Assembly (NCBI GenBank): GCA_036365515.1
Contig: CM070876.1
Location: 175,721,478-175,785,477 of the forward strand
Direction: 5' to 3'
Origin: Torymus aiolomorphi
Lineage: Eukaryota; Arthropoda; Insecta; Hymenoptera; Torymidae
Length of the DNA: 64,000 nt
A program made the translations under genes and the position numbers. The notes under the pieces are model-generated. The model saw only the letters and a program-made list of their open reading frames with translations. It was not told the DNA's origin and did not search any database. Positions 13,101 to 43,260 of the stretch are shown in pieces; positions within the stretch are counted from its first letter, which is position 1; each line of letters starts with the position of its first letter.

Positions 13101-16100
13101 ACGCAACCCACATAGCGACGAAAAATCGCTTACAATGATACGCTTTTCCGCGCGCCGGAATATTCAACATATTTGTTCGATACCTACGTATATACAAGTT
13201 TATAACGCTTTCGCAAGAGCGCGTTCCGGCCGAACGTGCGCATAATTTCGTACTTGCGCGCGTGCGCACGACGCTTTTTGTGCGCGTGCGCGCGAGAGTG
13301 CGGGAAATGAAGCGTATAAGATATTTGGGATGTAGACATGCGCACGTCGCGCGCGCGGTGCAGTGAGTATATAGGTAAAAGTTGCACTTGAATTATCGAT
13401 TACGAAAAGGTGCAGAGCGCGTGGGGGGATCGTTTTTATGGTAGAGGTGCGATGTGTGGAGGTGGGGAAAAAATGTCGGGACATTCATGAGATATTTTGC
13501 AAATGTGAATTAAAGTATATTGCGTTGATTGATAGTCAAATTTGATTGAGAAATATTACAGGTTTTAGTTAATATTAGTCGAGCATTCCGTTCGAGATTT
13601 TTCGTTTAGAGCTAATACCTATAGCGGTGTGAATAGTTTCTGCTTTGTAGAAAATCGACATTCTTAGGAAATCTTAATTCCAAAATTTTTGTATGGATGT
13701 GCTATTAGTTTTACTAAATTTTTATTCTGTTAACTATAAACACTAGTTAATTACCAAAAAACAAGTAATATTTATATTCTCTACGCATAAATTATACCAA
13801 ATGAAGTTTCGAACTATAAATAATGGTTTCACTTAGAATCTTATAATTTTACAAAAACTTGATCAATTATATGTTCTTTTCGTTTTCTCTCTTATACAAA
13901 TTGAAATTGCATTGACTTCTTTTCTCGTTGCTACCTGACAATTTTAGCGCACTTCCCGCAATAACCCATTAATTACCACCCGAAAATTATTCCAAAATGC
14001 ATGCGAAACCGTTCCCCTTCATTATCTTCAAATATATATTATAATTAAAAACGAGAACAACTAATTTGTACTTCGTCAATAATAACACAGTAACTTCATA
14101 ACAAAATTATATTTTCTTCGGACACTTTTAAAAGTTGACGTATTGACACATTGACGTATCAATGCAGATCGCTATTTCTTCACAAGCGCGTTATAAGCCT
14201 TGCGCAAAAAAAAGGTATACGAGTATTAAGGCAGCGGCAGACGCGTATATTCTTCCCGTGTCAATCAGCGTCGGGAATTTCATTTTGACAAAAAGGTTGG
14301 ACAATCGTTTTAAAATTTTTTTCTCTCTTTCATTACGAAAGTATCCTCCACCCGTGCGTCATCAGTCATAAAAACGAATTTTATTCCTTGATTTTCGAGA
14401 CGATTGATTCTTAATGGGTTGCGCGCATTTGAATATTTATTGATTATTAGACATTTTTAGCTGAATGGCCTTTAAGATCAGATCGAGTCAGAAAAATGTA
14501 TTTTTTCACTCTTGAATAATTAATCACCGAAGATTATATAATAACTATCTTCGCTGCACACCGTTATTAGTAAAAATGTTTATACACAGAAGTAAAATTG
14601 ATAATGTTGTAACTTCCACATTGCAACAAGTGGCAAGCTATTAAATACAAATAAGCAATAAAACTTAAACTACCGTATAAAATTCACTTTGCATCACTGC
14701 ACTACATTTGAGGAGGATGTTAAGGCTCAAGTCAACATTGTATGCATAAAACGGCCGTAAACGCAGACCTGGTATGCCGATAACCGTATACGCACGTATG
14801 TATACGTATACCTACACGTGTGCATTAAAACGCCAGATAAAGATTATAGAAAAATATTTATTGGTGCAGATACGAGTGGCTTTTTTCCTCTGAAATTCCA
14901 GTGGATGAGCTCATTATGTATATACACGCGGGGCGCGCCATATTAGCCTGTCCGAATAAAATTAAATGATTTATGTTAACGGCGAAGATTTTTCGTCCGA
15001 ATGATCCCGAAGAGAGAAGAGTTTACGCTCCAGTAACCGAAGTCCACGAGCCGGGCTTCTTCTTCGGCGAGACTTCGACTTCTTTCTCGAGACGCGGATT
15101 CCAAGAGCCAGCGGCTTCGGAATTAGTGCCAATTAATAAATTCTGGTTTGTAATTGGAACAGAGGAGCTTTTTTCTAATAATTATTTGGGTAATTGAAGG
15201 AGAATTCTAAAGGAGATTGTTTACCGTTTTGGTTAAAAAAAAATTTCTTATTAAAATTTTTAGGACTCAATTATTTTTAGTAGAAGTATCGACTACGGTG
15301 CTCAGTGGCAAACATTTATTATTAATACTTTATCAAACTTAATAAGTACTAAATTTGTTTGATTTATAATTCGATAACAGAACGCAGATAATATTTTAAG
15401 AGTTGTTAGGAATCTATAATTATCAGTAAACTAATTTGGTGTAAATATTTGAAGTGTCAGTCGAAATTCTAACTAGATATTCAGGTTTATATACTTGAAT
15501 AACTTTCCAGATAAATTTTTAATTAAAAGGTCGATATAGATATTTGAAGTAGTAACTCTAGTTTGAATTTACATCTTAATATAAGTACATAATTAAACAT
15601 TTTATTAATATTATTATATAATACTATACATATAGGTATACAACTACTTCATGAATTTGTTATTTTTTAAACCCATTCCTAAATGTCTCAATATACCCTC
15701 TACTAAATTACATTAATTTTAGTATGTAATGCTATTACTGAATCAGTATGATAAACATTTTAGTGACATAATCCTCACAAAGCTAACAATTATAGATATA
15801 AAAATGACGAAAAACCAAAAATTTTAGTAAGAAAAAGAAATCATTGTCAAACTTCCACTGACCTAACACAATCAACAAAATAAATTATAGCACTGCCGAG
15901 AAAAAAAAAAACATTTCCTAAGATAGTATTCAACATTTTAAATCACTGCGTCTTATCCCAACCTGTAATAAATATAATATACCAGTGCACCTGAAACCGG
16001 CGAAGCCGATCGAGCCGATCGATAACCGCGAACCGGCCGCCACCACCGCCACAAAACATGCATATGACACAGGCGCAAAGGCCCGCCGATAAGGAAAGCC

Positions 16101-16323
16101 AATTTTTCACCTCCCCGCCATATATACTAGCTTACAAAACCCCTCGTCCTTACGAACAAAAAAATCGACCTGTATATTTATATTGTACACCCGCGAGAGA
16201 CGGCATCAAGAGCGTTTCGTCACCGATGTAAATCCTATATATATACTCGCTCGGTTCAGCTGCTATCCGTTCGCTCGATCGTGCAGGGGCCTGCGCGCGT
16301 TCCAGTTTTAGAAGCCCAATTTC

Positions 16324-16324
<1 letters not shown>
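10136..16324. other. Non-coding, alternating AT-rich and CpG-rich
   Basis: CpG-rich blocks at 11090-11340 and 13050-13480 lie in AT-rich DNA. The frame at 14973-15197 was read and resembles nothing known. No gene supported. Confidence 0.5.

Positions 16325-16359
<35 letters not shown>
16325..16359. repeat. (CT)n microsatellite
   Basis: 35 bp of CT repeat within a CpG-rich patch. Confidence 0.95.
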
Positions 16360-16365
<6 letters not shown>

Positions 16366-19300
16366 GGGACCGGATCCTCTCGACAGATTCGGCTGCTACA
16401 CTCTGCGCGCGCGTGGCGCTGACCCAAATGCGCGCGAGCGTGCGCGCACTATATAACAGGCTGCAATTAAGCCATCGTCGAAGAGGGCATTTATTACGTT
16501 TATAAATTACATCGGCTATACAACGCTGGCGCTGCCGCGCGCGAGCGCGTTTGGAAATCTTCTGTCCTCCCCCTTTTGCACGATGTTTGCGCGAAAACGC
16601 GAGAGCAGAGGGTCCAATAAATTATTTAAAATAAAGCCGCAGCCGTCGCGTGAAAATTTTTATAAAGAGTCCGCGCCGACTGTATAAGTACGCGTGCGCG
16701 TGTGTTTTCTCCCCCCGAGCGGTTTCGGACCGCCGCCGAGCGTAGCTATGTCGGTCACGAATATATATATATATATATATAAGAAAGCAACGCCGCCGCC
16801 GCGCTCGCGAGCGGTATAATAAATATCCGTCGACACGTGTTAATAAGATTATGTCGCCGATTCTCGCGCGCGCGCGAATTTCCGAATCCCCGAAGTGCGA
16901 GGGGGGCTAATTTATTTGGGGCCTTTATGACAGAGAGAGGTTCAAGGAGTCGGAAATTGTGCGATTTATCACACCGAGCGCGTAAGATTCGCGAAAAATG
17001 CGGGAGAGCGATAAGGTGCGTGAAAAATTTAGGCGGATAGCGTACCGTGAGCCTGCGTTTTTGGGTGTATAAGGGTGAGATGAAATAATTCAAATAACAC
17101 TCAGGAAAACGATCCTCCTGTCTTGAAATAAAATTCCTCCCCAGAAAATCTTCTTGCGCCAAAAAAGGATTCCTCCTGCGCAAAAAACTTTTCTCCTGCG
17201 CAAAAGAATTTCGTCCTGCGCGAAATATCATCATCCTGCTACAGAAAGCTTGACTTCCTGTTGTAAGATAATTCCTCCTTCCATAGGAAGATATCCTCTT
17301 GGCCCTTCTTCTAGCGGAAACCTCTTCCGACGGGCAGATTCTCGTTGATACAGGAAAATCGTTTTGAGTGGAGGTTAATTTATTCCTCGAGACGTAAGAG
17401 GACCAAAATTACGGTTTGGTATACTTTAAGTTCTCGTAGTTACACAATAAAAATGGAAAACAAATTAATTGTCTTGATTACTTCTGGGATTGTTAACATA
17501 ACAATAAACGGAGAGTGTTAAAAATACGATTATGATTTGTTACAGTGCACAAAAATTTTTTTCATGCGCTATTATTATCAGATCGATGTTTTCGATCAAT
17601 TAGACTTGTTGTATTGTGCACCGTACTGTATTTTATACTTGTCAGGAGACTAAATTGTCTTGGTAAGTATTTCGATCACGCGCCGGTGAAAATTGATTAC
17701 ATCACGAGATAGAAAGTAAATAATACAATTGACTATTTGTTTTTTTTTTCTCGACGTCGTAAACTACTGGAAAAGCTGAAGACGCGTTTGAAGTACGACT
17801 TTTCGAACTTTCCTGACCATCGGGTTGATTAACAAGCTCGTTTTACTAGTTTTCGAAGTTTAAAGCCGTTTTTCTCGATGCGACTTTCTTCAAACTCGTC
17901 GTTAAAGAATTTTTATTGCTACCTGTTCGTTTGAAATATTTAAAATTTTTCAGCGGCATTATAGAGTTTTTTTAATTTTGAAGACAAATGGCATCTATTT
18001 TTTGATTAATCTTTTTCACGTCATCCTTCAATTCTTCGTTTTTTAGCACGAACGATTTGAAAATATTCAACTTCCGCATTTTCCCAGGAATTTCTCGTTA
18101 ATAATTTATCGAATGATTTAATTGCTAGCATACGGCCTCGTAAATTTCTTAGATAAAAATTCGTAATGAATAAATTGTCGTTTAAATATCAAGAACGTTT
18201 TACTTAATTTAGATACAGATACTATGATTTTTCTACGATTATTCATATCTAATCTAAATGAAAAAGTTCTCAAAAGAGAAACTTTTGCTCTATTTCCTTA
18301 AACCTCCAAAAATTACAAAAATATAAAACTTTTTTTCAACAATTTACCTCCTTCTGCCCTGCACTGTGACATCTACACATTAAAATAAACCGTAACACAA
18401 GCACAACAATAGATTTACACTCCACATAAATACATTAAATTCTGAAATTACATAACAATTATCTTTTTTCCAGCTCCGAAAAACAGACATTAACGAAAAT
18501 TTCACTCTAAATAACACGTTACTAGACATGTTACATTAAATTCCATCAGCATGCACACACACATACTTACGCGCGGCATTTCTCCATTCCAAACCAGCGC
18601 CGACACATTAATTTTTTCACCGTCGCACGCCATACACCTTTAATACAGGTTACACGCCCGAACCGCGAGAGATCGTGCGGCCGCCGCCCCACTTTGACCC
18701 TATATATGTGTGTATATATATATACACGCAACAACCGCAATTCGGTAATCGCGCATGCGCTGATTGCCGTATCATCAGATGCCCGCACATCACTTTTGGG
18801 CCTCAGAGAGGCTCTCCCTGGGGTTTCCCAGGCCCCCGTAAACGCGAATCCCCATAAAAAATAATCGCAGGGCGGCGAGGCTCTCTCGATGTACATGTAC
18901 GTATATATACGGAGCCGCGCGGCTCTCATTTCGCTCTCTTTCTCTCTTTCGGGCCAAGTTAAGATATCAAAGTCGAATATCGCGCGCGCACTGCCGTCGT
19001 TTGGTTTCGGAGAAATTCTTGCGCATTTAAGCTCGATTCTGGTGATGATGGGGTTTGGGATGAGCGTGTGGGGCGCTGTGTCTTATTTTTGTTAAGAAGT
19101 AGGTGAAGGACTGTGTGTATGTGTCTATATTTTGCGCGCGTTTTGATAAGGACAGCTTTTCACGTTGAGGAACGAAATGTTTTCGTTCTTTTTATTTATT
19201 TGTTTTTTATTTCACGTATTTTACATACTTAAATGCAGAGAAAGAAGATGTCACATCGAATATTGCAGTTCTGGAAAAATATCTCAAATTTCTTCAAGAT

Positions 19301-22300
19301 GGAGTTATTAAAAATTTTATTTTGTACCGTTACAGTTACTTTTATCAGATTAAGATCGATGTGAATACATATCTAATTAAGTGAATATAAATGCGTTTCT
19401 CACATAAAATAAGCTGCCGAATTCAGATTTACCGTAACTCAGTCAGATAAGGAGTGATTTCCCTCACTCGCCCGTATATCTGTCGAGAAATTTTTAACTT
19501 ATAATTTTAGGCAGTAATTATTATGTTTGTTAAAAATTATATACTACAATCAACGGGACATCAATATTTTCGTACATTCAAATTAAAATGATTTTGTTAT
19601 ATACTTATACGAAACCTATAAACAAGCTTCTTACACAAAAAGTAGACGACGAATCGGATATCTATTTCGTTCATCTCTAACTTTAAGCCGCATTTATACG
19701 GTTTGAACCATTAATGCGCCACTAATTTCGAAACACATATTATTTCTATAAAAAATCGAATTCCAGTTTTCTCTTATCAGTGCAGCTAATTAAATACGGT
19801 CATTTTCGATTTTTCGAAAAATCTAAAATGTTTCAGTAATATAAATATCCTAAACATTCATAATTCAATCGCTGAATATCAAGTATTGTGAGAATAAAAG
19901 TGAAAGCAAATAAAATGAGTTTTATTTGACACGCAACCAGTTAGAAATCGAGAAACTCCGGTGAAGCGCAATTTTTCAAAATTTTTTCCTCAACACAGTA
20001 AATAACATGCAATTTATAGAGCATTTATAGATTATTTATTGTCCCCTGGAAAAATCTGACGTTCTTGTAAAACACCGTATATTACGTCACATGCGACCTT
20101 CACAACATACATTCTTAAAAAATCGGCCAGTATAAATCACCATAGATTCAGCTCACGATCATTGGGGTAAATTATGCAAACCACCAAAGACGTATTTACA
20201 CTATAAACTTTTTCAAATTAAACGCTGCAGCGGCACGCTGAACTCGCTTTTCTCGAATTACAAAAACGGATATACACCGCACCTATTAGCGCTAATTTGT
20301 ACCGCATACAATGAAAAAAAAGGTCCGGTCGCCTGCCAACCAGTTTCCCCGCGACACTGCGCGCGCCAATGAGAAAAATACCCCTGTCTCACTTCTTGAA
20401 ATAAATAAAAACGCGACATCGCGCCTCGGCGCATTATCGTTCCTTTTTCAATTAGTAAACGTAATTGTTGTTTATTCCGACGTCCAATAAGTTACAATTA
20501 CGAGCGCGCGCGCGGAAAGAACTCGTCGCCGCGCATCTGCAGGTCCGAAGGACTGATTTAAACGGCTTTATTTACATTTTTCTCTCTCATCCCCGAAATT
20601 GATGTCTGTATTTACTTTTGCGAAACGTCGACGCATGCGTCGGCAAGACCGATGTTATAACCCGGAAGAAGCCTGAATTAAACGACGGACATTACTTTTT
20701 TCCCTTCCTACGTACTCCTCTCTTCGTCTCTCACTCAAGAGGGAGAAAGAAGTGTTAGTAATTGATACCATTTTTCACGGTGACTCCGTTACCCGCCGCC
20801 GCTGCCGCGCACGTAATTGTCGTACTCTCTGCTGCGCATGTGCACTATAATCGAGGGAAAAAAGTGCGGAGTTGATTATTCGCGGATATTTATGGGCCTG
20901 CGATATTCGAGTCGTACAAATGGCGGTTATGAATCATATGAGAAGTACAAACAATTACGTATGTGTGTTCGAGGAGGGCGGAGAGGCGACAATAATCGCA
21001 CGTGTGTAATTAATCGTTGGCACGTTCGCAAGTCTCGGAATTTTTCTCGAAGGTGCCGCAATCGTGTACATACATTATATGTACGAATTAAAATGGAAGT
21101 GAATCGGTAATTATTTCGCTGCCATTTTGCCGACGCGCGGTTATAACAGTATAGTTGATGTATACCGATTTAAGTGTGTGCGCGCACGTGCGGGCCTTAA
21201 TTTGGATGTCAAATTTGAAATTGTAATTTCCGGATGGGAAGAACGTGCGTAAAGTTTAACGTGTTAATATAATAGATTACTTTATTTTCTCGCCCCCTAT
21301 TTGTATACCTTGAAATAATAATGTTGATACTGCGGAATGATAATTTCGAGTACAAGTTTTCTTAATAAAGTAGCTGTGAACTTCAAAAAGTCATTCATAT
21401 TCTTTTTAAAGCAATCTATTTGATTTTTACGTGAGAAATTCTTTTAGGAGCACGTACAAAAGTATGCCGATCTTGCGATGTAATCTGATTGTAAAGATCT
21501 CCTTTTTCGGATAATGAAGCACAAACTCGTAGTTATGATGAGAATTAAACAAAGTATAAAACGAATCGTCTTCAATAAGTAATTTAATTGTTTTCCTTGT
21601 AATATGCGCTACATAGTGTCATTATACTTGCGTAGTTTATAAATATACTTTTTTTTTAATTATAGTTTTGTAAAGAAGTGTCAGTGAATAAGTGAGTCGA
21701 CTTTAATACATAATATTTAGTAAGTATTACATTCATTTGTATCCTGCATATTTTTAATTATGAAGAGATTAAAAATTTCATATAAATTCTGATTAATCTT
21801 ATTACCGGCCAAATGTTTTGAAATCTTTTTACTTATTGGAAATTTTATTAACTTCAAAAATAAGCAACATATATACCTATAAATTTTGTTTTAAATTATA
21901 TTAAATTCTTAACAAATTAAATGACGGTATTATATGATTCGTCAGTATTTAATATAAAAATATTATTATTTAGTAACATTTCCGATAAAGACGTTGAAGT
22001 ATTTCATAATATAGTACTTCTATATTCGATTTCATCTTATATTTCTTAATTTTATCGTGTTTCTATTTCAAATAATTATTGTATATAGAAATACTAGCGA
22101 ATACCATGAACTAGTATCAGGAAGAAGATAAGGACAATTTCATTTATAATCTTTTACACTACAAAATTATTGTTACGCTTTTTAAATGAGATACTTGATT
22201 ACTTCAAATAACACATTTATTGCACAAGTTCTGTTATCTACAGTTTATGAATTAAGGAAAGAGGGAAGTGTACACTTATAAAGGTTTATAAAGCAATAGT

Positions 22301-23575
22301 TAACATTTTTATGTTTGCACAAAGAATTTATTGATCATCCTGATCAAGCAAGTTTTACATAGTAAGATTACCAAAAATTATCCTCTTAAGTACCTCGACA
22401 AAAATAAAATAACACAAATATATGTATTTTTTTTGAGTATTTCTCGACATAAATTAAAAGAGGAGCATTTCAAAAGCAACAGAAGAAACAAAATGATTTC
22501 ACAGTAATCAACAATCTGTCGCTGTTTAGAACAAATAATTTATTGATCAATCAGATTAAGCCAAGAATTTACAAGTGTAGTGTCATCCTAAAGAAGGCAT
22601 AGATTCGAGTGACTTTTCTTTATCAAGTGCTGGGAGATAGTCACAGATGAAGGCTCAAGCTCGCGTATGTATTCTTTTTTTTTCATCTTCGTATAAGTCT
22701 AAAAATATACGTATATGCTTCTGTCATATTATTTTGCTTTTCCTCGTACATACATATGAATCAATTCTTGCTCGAAGTGAATACACGTGAAAAATGAGCT
22801 AGCATTTCCCATCATCCTTCTTAAAATATATTTAGAGCTAATAATTGTAGAAAATATCATCGCTGGCTCATCGAAAATGCGTCGCTTTTTTTTAATTTGC
22901 GCACACCTATATGTATTCGTTCCAATGCAAGCAATATATATGTACCTCTCGATTTCACCTCTTGGTCGTCCGATTTCATAAATCGCGATCCCGTATACTC
23001 CTAGGGAGCATGCATATACACATTTCATTGTTTTGCTCGCGAATATCGACCTTTTTTCTCATCAGGAAAACAGAGCATTCACGAAGAATGACTTCGACAC
23101 ATATATATATTTATATATAATATTTTATCACGTGCACGAATATATTGTCTCGAAGCGACACTTTTTGCCTTTTGTTTTTTTTTTTGTAAGTATTCTCTTT
23201 TTTTTGTTTGTCTTTATTTCTCACACGCCAAAGCTACATAAAAATGCAGTACATGATATATCAATACAACCTTTAGAAATCCGGACATGTGACGTGGTGT
23301 AGTGGTAAATAGTAGTAGCAATAGTAGTAATAGTAGTAGTACGCATTAGACTTTTACTTTTTTTTCCAGTTGCGAGAGAGAGATAGATGTAAAAAACGAA
23401 ATAAAGGAGAAAACACAGTGAGAACGGTTAAATACAGTTTTAGAAGAGTCCTACACGAACTCTCAGCTATTTTTAGATTTTTCCATTTCTTTTATTTTTT
23501 ATTTGGTGCCCTCAATCATTAATAACTTCTCTTTCCCTTCTCGCTCTCGCACACCTATATATACCCGTGCAAAAG
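16360..23575. other. Non-coding, downstream of the TPD52-family gene
   Basis: CpG-rich patches at 16360-17040, 18560-19090 and 20280-21190 lie in AT-rich DNA. Near 17100-17290 there is a loose, diverged run of TCCTCCTGCGC-type repeats about 30 bp apart. No exon recognised. Confidence 0.5.
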
Positions 23576-23597
23576 CTACGCCGCGACCAACCGACTT

Positions 23598-23603
23598 TTT
23601 ATT
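23598..23603 (-). terminator. Likely polyadenylation signal of the TPD52-family gene
   Basis: On the minus strand this reads AATAAA, the first such hexamer after the stop at 23916, giving a 3' UTR of about 335 nt. A GT-rich stretch (GGTGTGCG) lies shortly downstream. Further AATAAA hexamers lie near 23490 and 23215, so longer 3' ends are possible. Confidence 0.45.
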
Positions 23604-23915
23604 GTACACCCTATTATCATCATCATCATCATCATCATATCCATTCTAAACTATAACCACGCGTGCACAATTGCAATTAATAAATACGAATGCACTCTTT
23701 GATGATCAACGAAACGGTACTCTGCCTTCGTTATTAACGCCGAAAAAAAAAAACAAGAAGAAGAAAGAAGAAAGAAAACGTCGCTCGTCGGCTCGCTTTT
23801 GCACGTGTACGCGCAATTCCAGGCATCGCGTTGGTCAGTTATTATCATTATAATCATCATCAGCCTGGGACGGACGGACTGCTGCTGCTCACGGGTCGTC
23901 GCAGCGCTCGGCATC

Positions 23916-38829
<14,914 letters not shown>

Positions 38830-39199
38830 GACTAGTGTGTGCGTTCCGATCGACTAAGCTTCGAGCGCCTCTGTGTGTAGCGGATCGCGATGGTTTTTGC
38901 GCGGTAACGGCGCGGAAATCGTTGCAATGGCTCGTTTTTGTCGCGAACGCCGTGATCTTATCGGCGTCGATACAGTACTCTCGCGAGAAATTTAAGTTGC
39001 CACGGTTTTTGTGATAATACACGCGGTTATATCGGAACGGAGCGCGCGGTTAATTAACGTTTTTGCCGGTTGGGTATTTCGATCGACTATTTTCGTATTA
39101 AAATACTTAATTTACGTACGACCGGTTGTTTTTTTTTCTTTTTCTTAAAATGAGTTTATAATAAGATCGTTGTCTGAAAGTATAAAATAAACCGTTCGC

Positions 39200-40800
39200 C
39201 TCTACAATACGTATATACTAACCTTAAAATTCTACTAAACAATAAATAAGTTGCCTACATACAATCATCAATAAATACGTATACATGCTCTTGGGCAACA
39301 CCGCGCAGTTATTACAAAACTGCCCACAACAACATTCGATCACAGGAAAAATATTGACGCTTTGCGACCCGTCGTCGTCGTCAGCTGAGAGCCACAAGCG
39401 CACGCGCCGGCATATGTTACCGCTCGTTAAAGGACCTCTCCGTTTTAAAGTTCCGCTCGCTCTCCTGCTCCCCCCGAATAAAATTGCGCACAATCCCCAC
39501 GAATTATTCCATTAAGCTACCGCACACCGCCGTCATCATCTACGTGCATACAATAACAACTCAGGCCCGACGTCGGCTGTTGATGGATTCCTCGGTCGCG
39601 CTTTTAAACGCCGGCATCGCGCCGCTCGGTCGTTAGCTCCTAGTTGCGTCACGCGAAGGGCGGGTACCGCGGGCATATAATTGCGCTGCTGATGCCGCGC
39701 TCGCAATCCCCGCATGCGTTCCGTTATATTCTCCGAAAACTCGGGTCCACTTCTTCTTCGTCCTCTTCTCTCTTCTTTTTTTCCTCCTCTCTTTTATACA
39801 CTGGTGCAGGCTCTCTTATCCAGCGCAGCGCCTTAACGGTGCCCCCCGAATCTCTCTCCAGCGAGCGGGAGATCGAAAAAGGATATTCGGACGCGCGCGA
39901 GCGTCGAGAAGAGAATAAAAGAAAAAAGTCGCCTCCTCGGTCCCTCCGAAAAACCAGTCCTGCCGCACTCCTATATATACACACTCACACACAGTGACAT
40001 TTGGCCAGAGTTCACGTGTGTGTACACACACGCATATACATACACAGGCACTGTGCGCCGGATCCACGCGGCCGAATGAGCTCGCTCGCTCGACAACACA
40101 GCGACCGCAGCGCCTCCTCGTCCCTGGAGAACCAGGAGGCTCTTGATTCTATATAGCGCCGGCCGAGTGAAAATCGCGACTCGTCGGCCTCCGCACGCGC
40201 ACCACCACACGCGTATAATGTCCTCTCGTCGACGACGGCCGCGCGAACGAAGATCCAACGATCGAGGGCCTCTGTATAGTAGGTATATCGATGAGGATGT
40301 GGGGTATAGAACGCAGGCGGCGCGCCAGCAACACACGCCGCGGCACTATGGTACTAGTGGTGCGCTACCGCGGGCTGGCGCGACCGCGCGCGCTCGCCTG
40401 GTTCACGATCTGGACTCGCGATGGCGTCAGCGATCGGGGCCCCCGACGGCGTATATACCTGCCGCCGCTGCCGCCGCCCCTCTGCAGAGAAAGACTATAC
40501 CGCTCTCTTTCTGTCTCTGTCTCGCTCTAATCTGTGTTAGCGGGAAGGTGTATCCCTGGCTGACTCACGCGGCGCACTATTTTATCTATTTCATTGTGGG
40601 CTGCGCGCTCTCTATCCCTCTGTCGACTCGACGCCTGTCTGATTCTCTCTCTCTCTCTCTTTCTCCCCACCTGTGCGCCGCGACGTGGTAACTGTACTCT
40701 CGGTTTCTCTCTCGCTCGGCCTCGTGGCTGTCTCTCTTTATTCGTGAGCAAGCGCGAGCGTTGCGCTCTTATTGTTTGCCTGAATGCGCGCGATGCCGAT
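39200..40800 (-). promoter_or_regulatory. CpG-rich patch, candidate promoter for the long isoform
   Basis: This is a GC- and CpG-dense patch in AT-rich surroundings, directly upstream (minus strand) of the first exon at 38829. It carries TATATATAG-like sequence on the minus strand near 39979-39971 and another TATA-like match near 40155. Several GTGTGT and CTCTCT runs are present. No start site can be placed. Open frames here look like by-products of high GC content, with no recognisable domain. Confidence 0.3.
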
Positions 40801-41042
40801 TTCTAACATATTTGTCGGCTTTGCCGACGAACCGTGCGAGCCTTTGGAATTTTTCAACTCAAGGGGTGACGGGGTTAACGGATGGTTCGATTTTGTTGGG
40901 GTTTTGGTATGGTTGATAAGGGATTTTTTAGGCGGTGTTGTTTATGAAACGTGGATGATTGTTGGGGTATGAGCTTGGAATGTGATTTTGATTATTATTT
41001 GATTATTAAAGTTTTTTTGGTGATATGATTATTATTGGATAT

Positions 41043-41044
<2 letters not shown>

Positions 41045-41080
<36 letters not shown>
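41045..41080. repeat. (GT)n microsatellite
   Basis: 36 bp of GT repeat, followed by a short AT run. Confidence 0.95.
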
Positions 41081-41087
<7 letters not shown>

Positions 41088-43227
41088 AGTTAATGATAAT
41101 TTGATAATGTGTGCTAACAATGCTATAGTTAGGGTTTCACTGTTAATTGTTGCGTCTGTCCTGATAACATGGCACACATTTCATAGTCGATTAATTTTCT
41201 GAGTAAATTAGTCGCATAAATTATATTTTTTGTTACATAAAAGATTTTAAATGTATATTTTGAAAATAATCGACGAGAAAATGTTCTCCTCTGGAAACTA
41301 ATAGGTTAATTGCTAGAGTTTCCGTTAGGCGAATCACGTCAAAACTGAAATAAAACGGTAATTATCAAAGATAATCTGATCATTATGAGTAATTTCACAA
41401 AATTTTAAATTCATTAGATACTTCAGTTTTGTAAGTATTATTAAATACAATAATATAGTTTTATGTGACAAGAAACACATTTATACTACAATAACCATCA
41501 ATGAATAGAAAAGATCTAATTTCTACACCGATGCTCATTCATTCAACAATAACGTATATATACTATAGGTGACCGTGACCATGCGTTTTGTACAGTTTTT
41601 ATAAACAGTAAGTAACTTTGTTCCTATGGTAACTGTGTTCAGAATCTAAAACTCTAAGTCAACTAAAATATAATTTTAAAAGATTTCGTTACATTTATTG
41701 CATACATTTTTATCTACCGCAAGTGTGAGATTGTATGCTCCGAATATAAATACGCATATTTTTCACAGATAAATTTATTTTAATTGTAATTAACACACAG
41801 GGAATTTAAAAATATATATGTATTATTTCTCAATAATTTTACGTCATTTACATAAGTGAGAACGAGAGTACATCTTGCACTGCCGATTCATATTTTCACT
41901 TATTTTTTTTGCCTGATTTTTACATCGATCGTTATCGGAGTAAATTAAAATTCTGCCTGTAAATTCAGTTATCTACATGCACATCTCAGTCGGTACAATA
42001 ATTACAGTTGGGCACATAATAAATACACATCAGACGTGTTTTGTTTTTCAAAAGTTAAATGTATAATGGCTAAATAAGGTACGAGAATTTATAAAGTCAT
42101 AAACGTCAGTTTTAAACGGTATTTTAAGTGCAGGTTCTTTATACACTGCGCATCGATCTATTAATTACTGTAAAAAGAACACAATGGGAATTGAACTTAA
42201 TTAAAATTTCTTTGCAACTCTTTGCATTTATACTTTAAGGTATTTTCTTTGAAAGTACAAATACTTGTTACATCATGTTGATGCATGAGTGCGGTTTCAT
42301 TTAGTTTTTGTTTGATATTGGTATCAATGGACACTGACTATAAATTTTGATCTACACAAATTTCTTTTTACTTTATTTATTTTACTTTTTAATCTTGACA
42401 ATGTCTATATTATTTAATACGCATGTCACTCCAAAAACAATGGATAAAATTCATAACAAAAATTCAAAACGGAGCAAAACAATACTCCTACTTACAAACA
42501 CTAATAAATAAATAACAACAAAATAAATTATATCTCCAAAGTGTTATGGAAACTTTCACTTCAAGCAACAATACGCTCTATAAGTACGACAATCGATAGA
42601 ACTATATTCTGCCTAGTAGAACTTTCAACGAATATAAAAAGATCTAGTAAAAACTAGTAAAATTAAAAAAAAAGGAATCTAAAACCAAATTATTTAAATT
42701 TTAATCTCCACGAACTCTAACCCTTCACCGAAGCAATTTTCGTCACGCATACCACGCGCACCCAGTATACCAACCCCCTCTCAGCGCAAGCAAATACGAA
42801 ATTTCTCGCTCTCCCGGTACGTTAGAAACCGCTCAGCGCGCTGCCAATGCTGCTCTTACACCACCACCTGGAAAAAGGCGAATCTCTCTCTCTTCCCCTT
42901 CTCGTCGCGTTCTGCTTTTTCCCCCCGCGAAATTGCGACCGAACGCGTTCACCGTTATAGGAGAGCGCGCTTGCGGGAGAGTCAGCGTGCAAAAGGTAGA
43001 AAACGAAATTTATGGATTTATGGGCCGTACGCGCGCGCGGGTATTGTGTTCCGAGTGCGAGAATGCGCTCAAAGACACCGCGAGCGAGCGCGACGATCCG
43101 CGGAATGTAATAATCATCATCGGGCCGCCACGGGAGGTGCTGTATATTATATGGAATTATTTATTCCGCGGTTCTGCGAATTTATTATGTGAGAATGCGC
43201 CGCGGGAACTCTCGCGGCATCGCAATG

Positions 43228-43229
<2 letters not shown>

Positions 43230-43259
<30 letters not shown>
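43230..43259. repeat. (TG)n microsatellite
   Basis: 30 bp of TG repeat. Confidence 0.95.
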
Positions 43260-43260
<1 letters not shown>

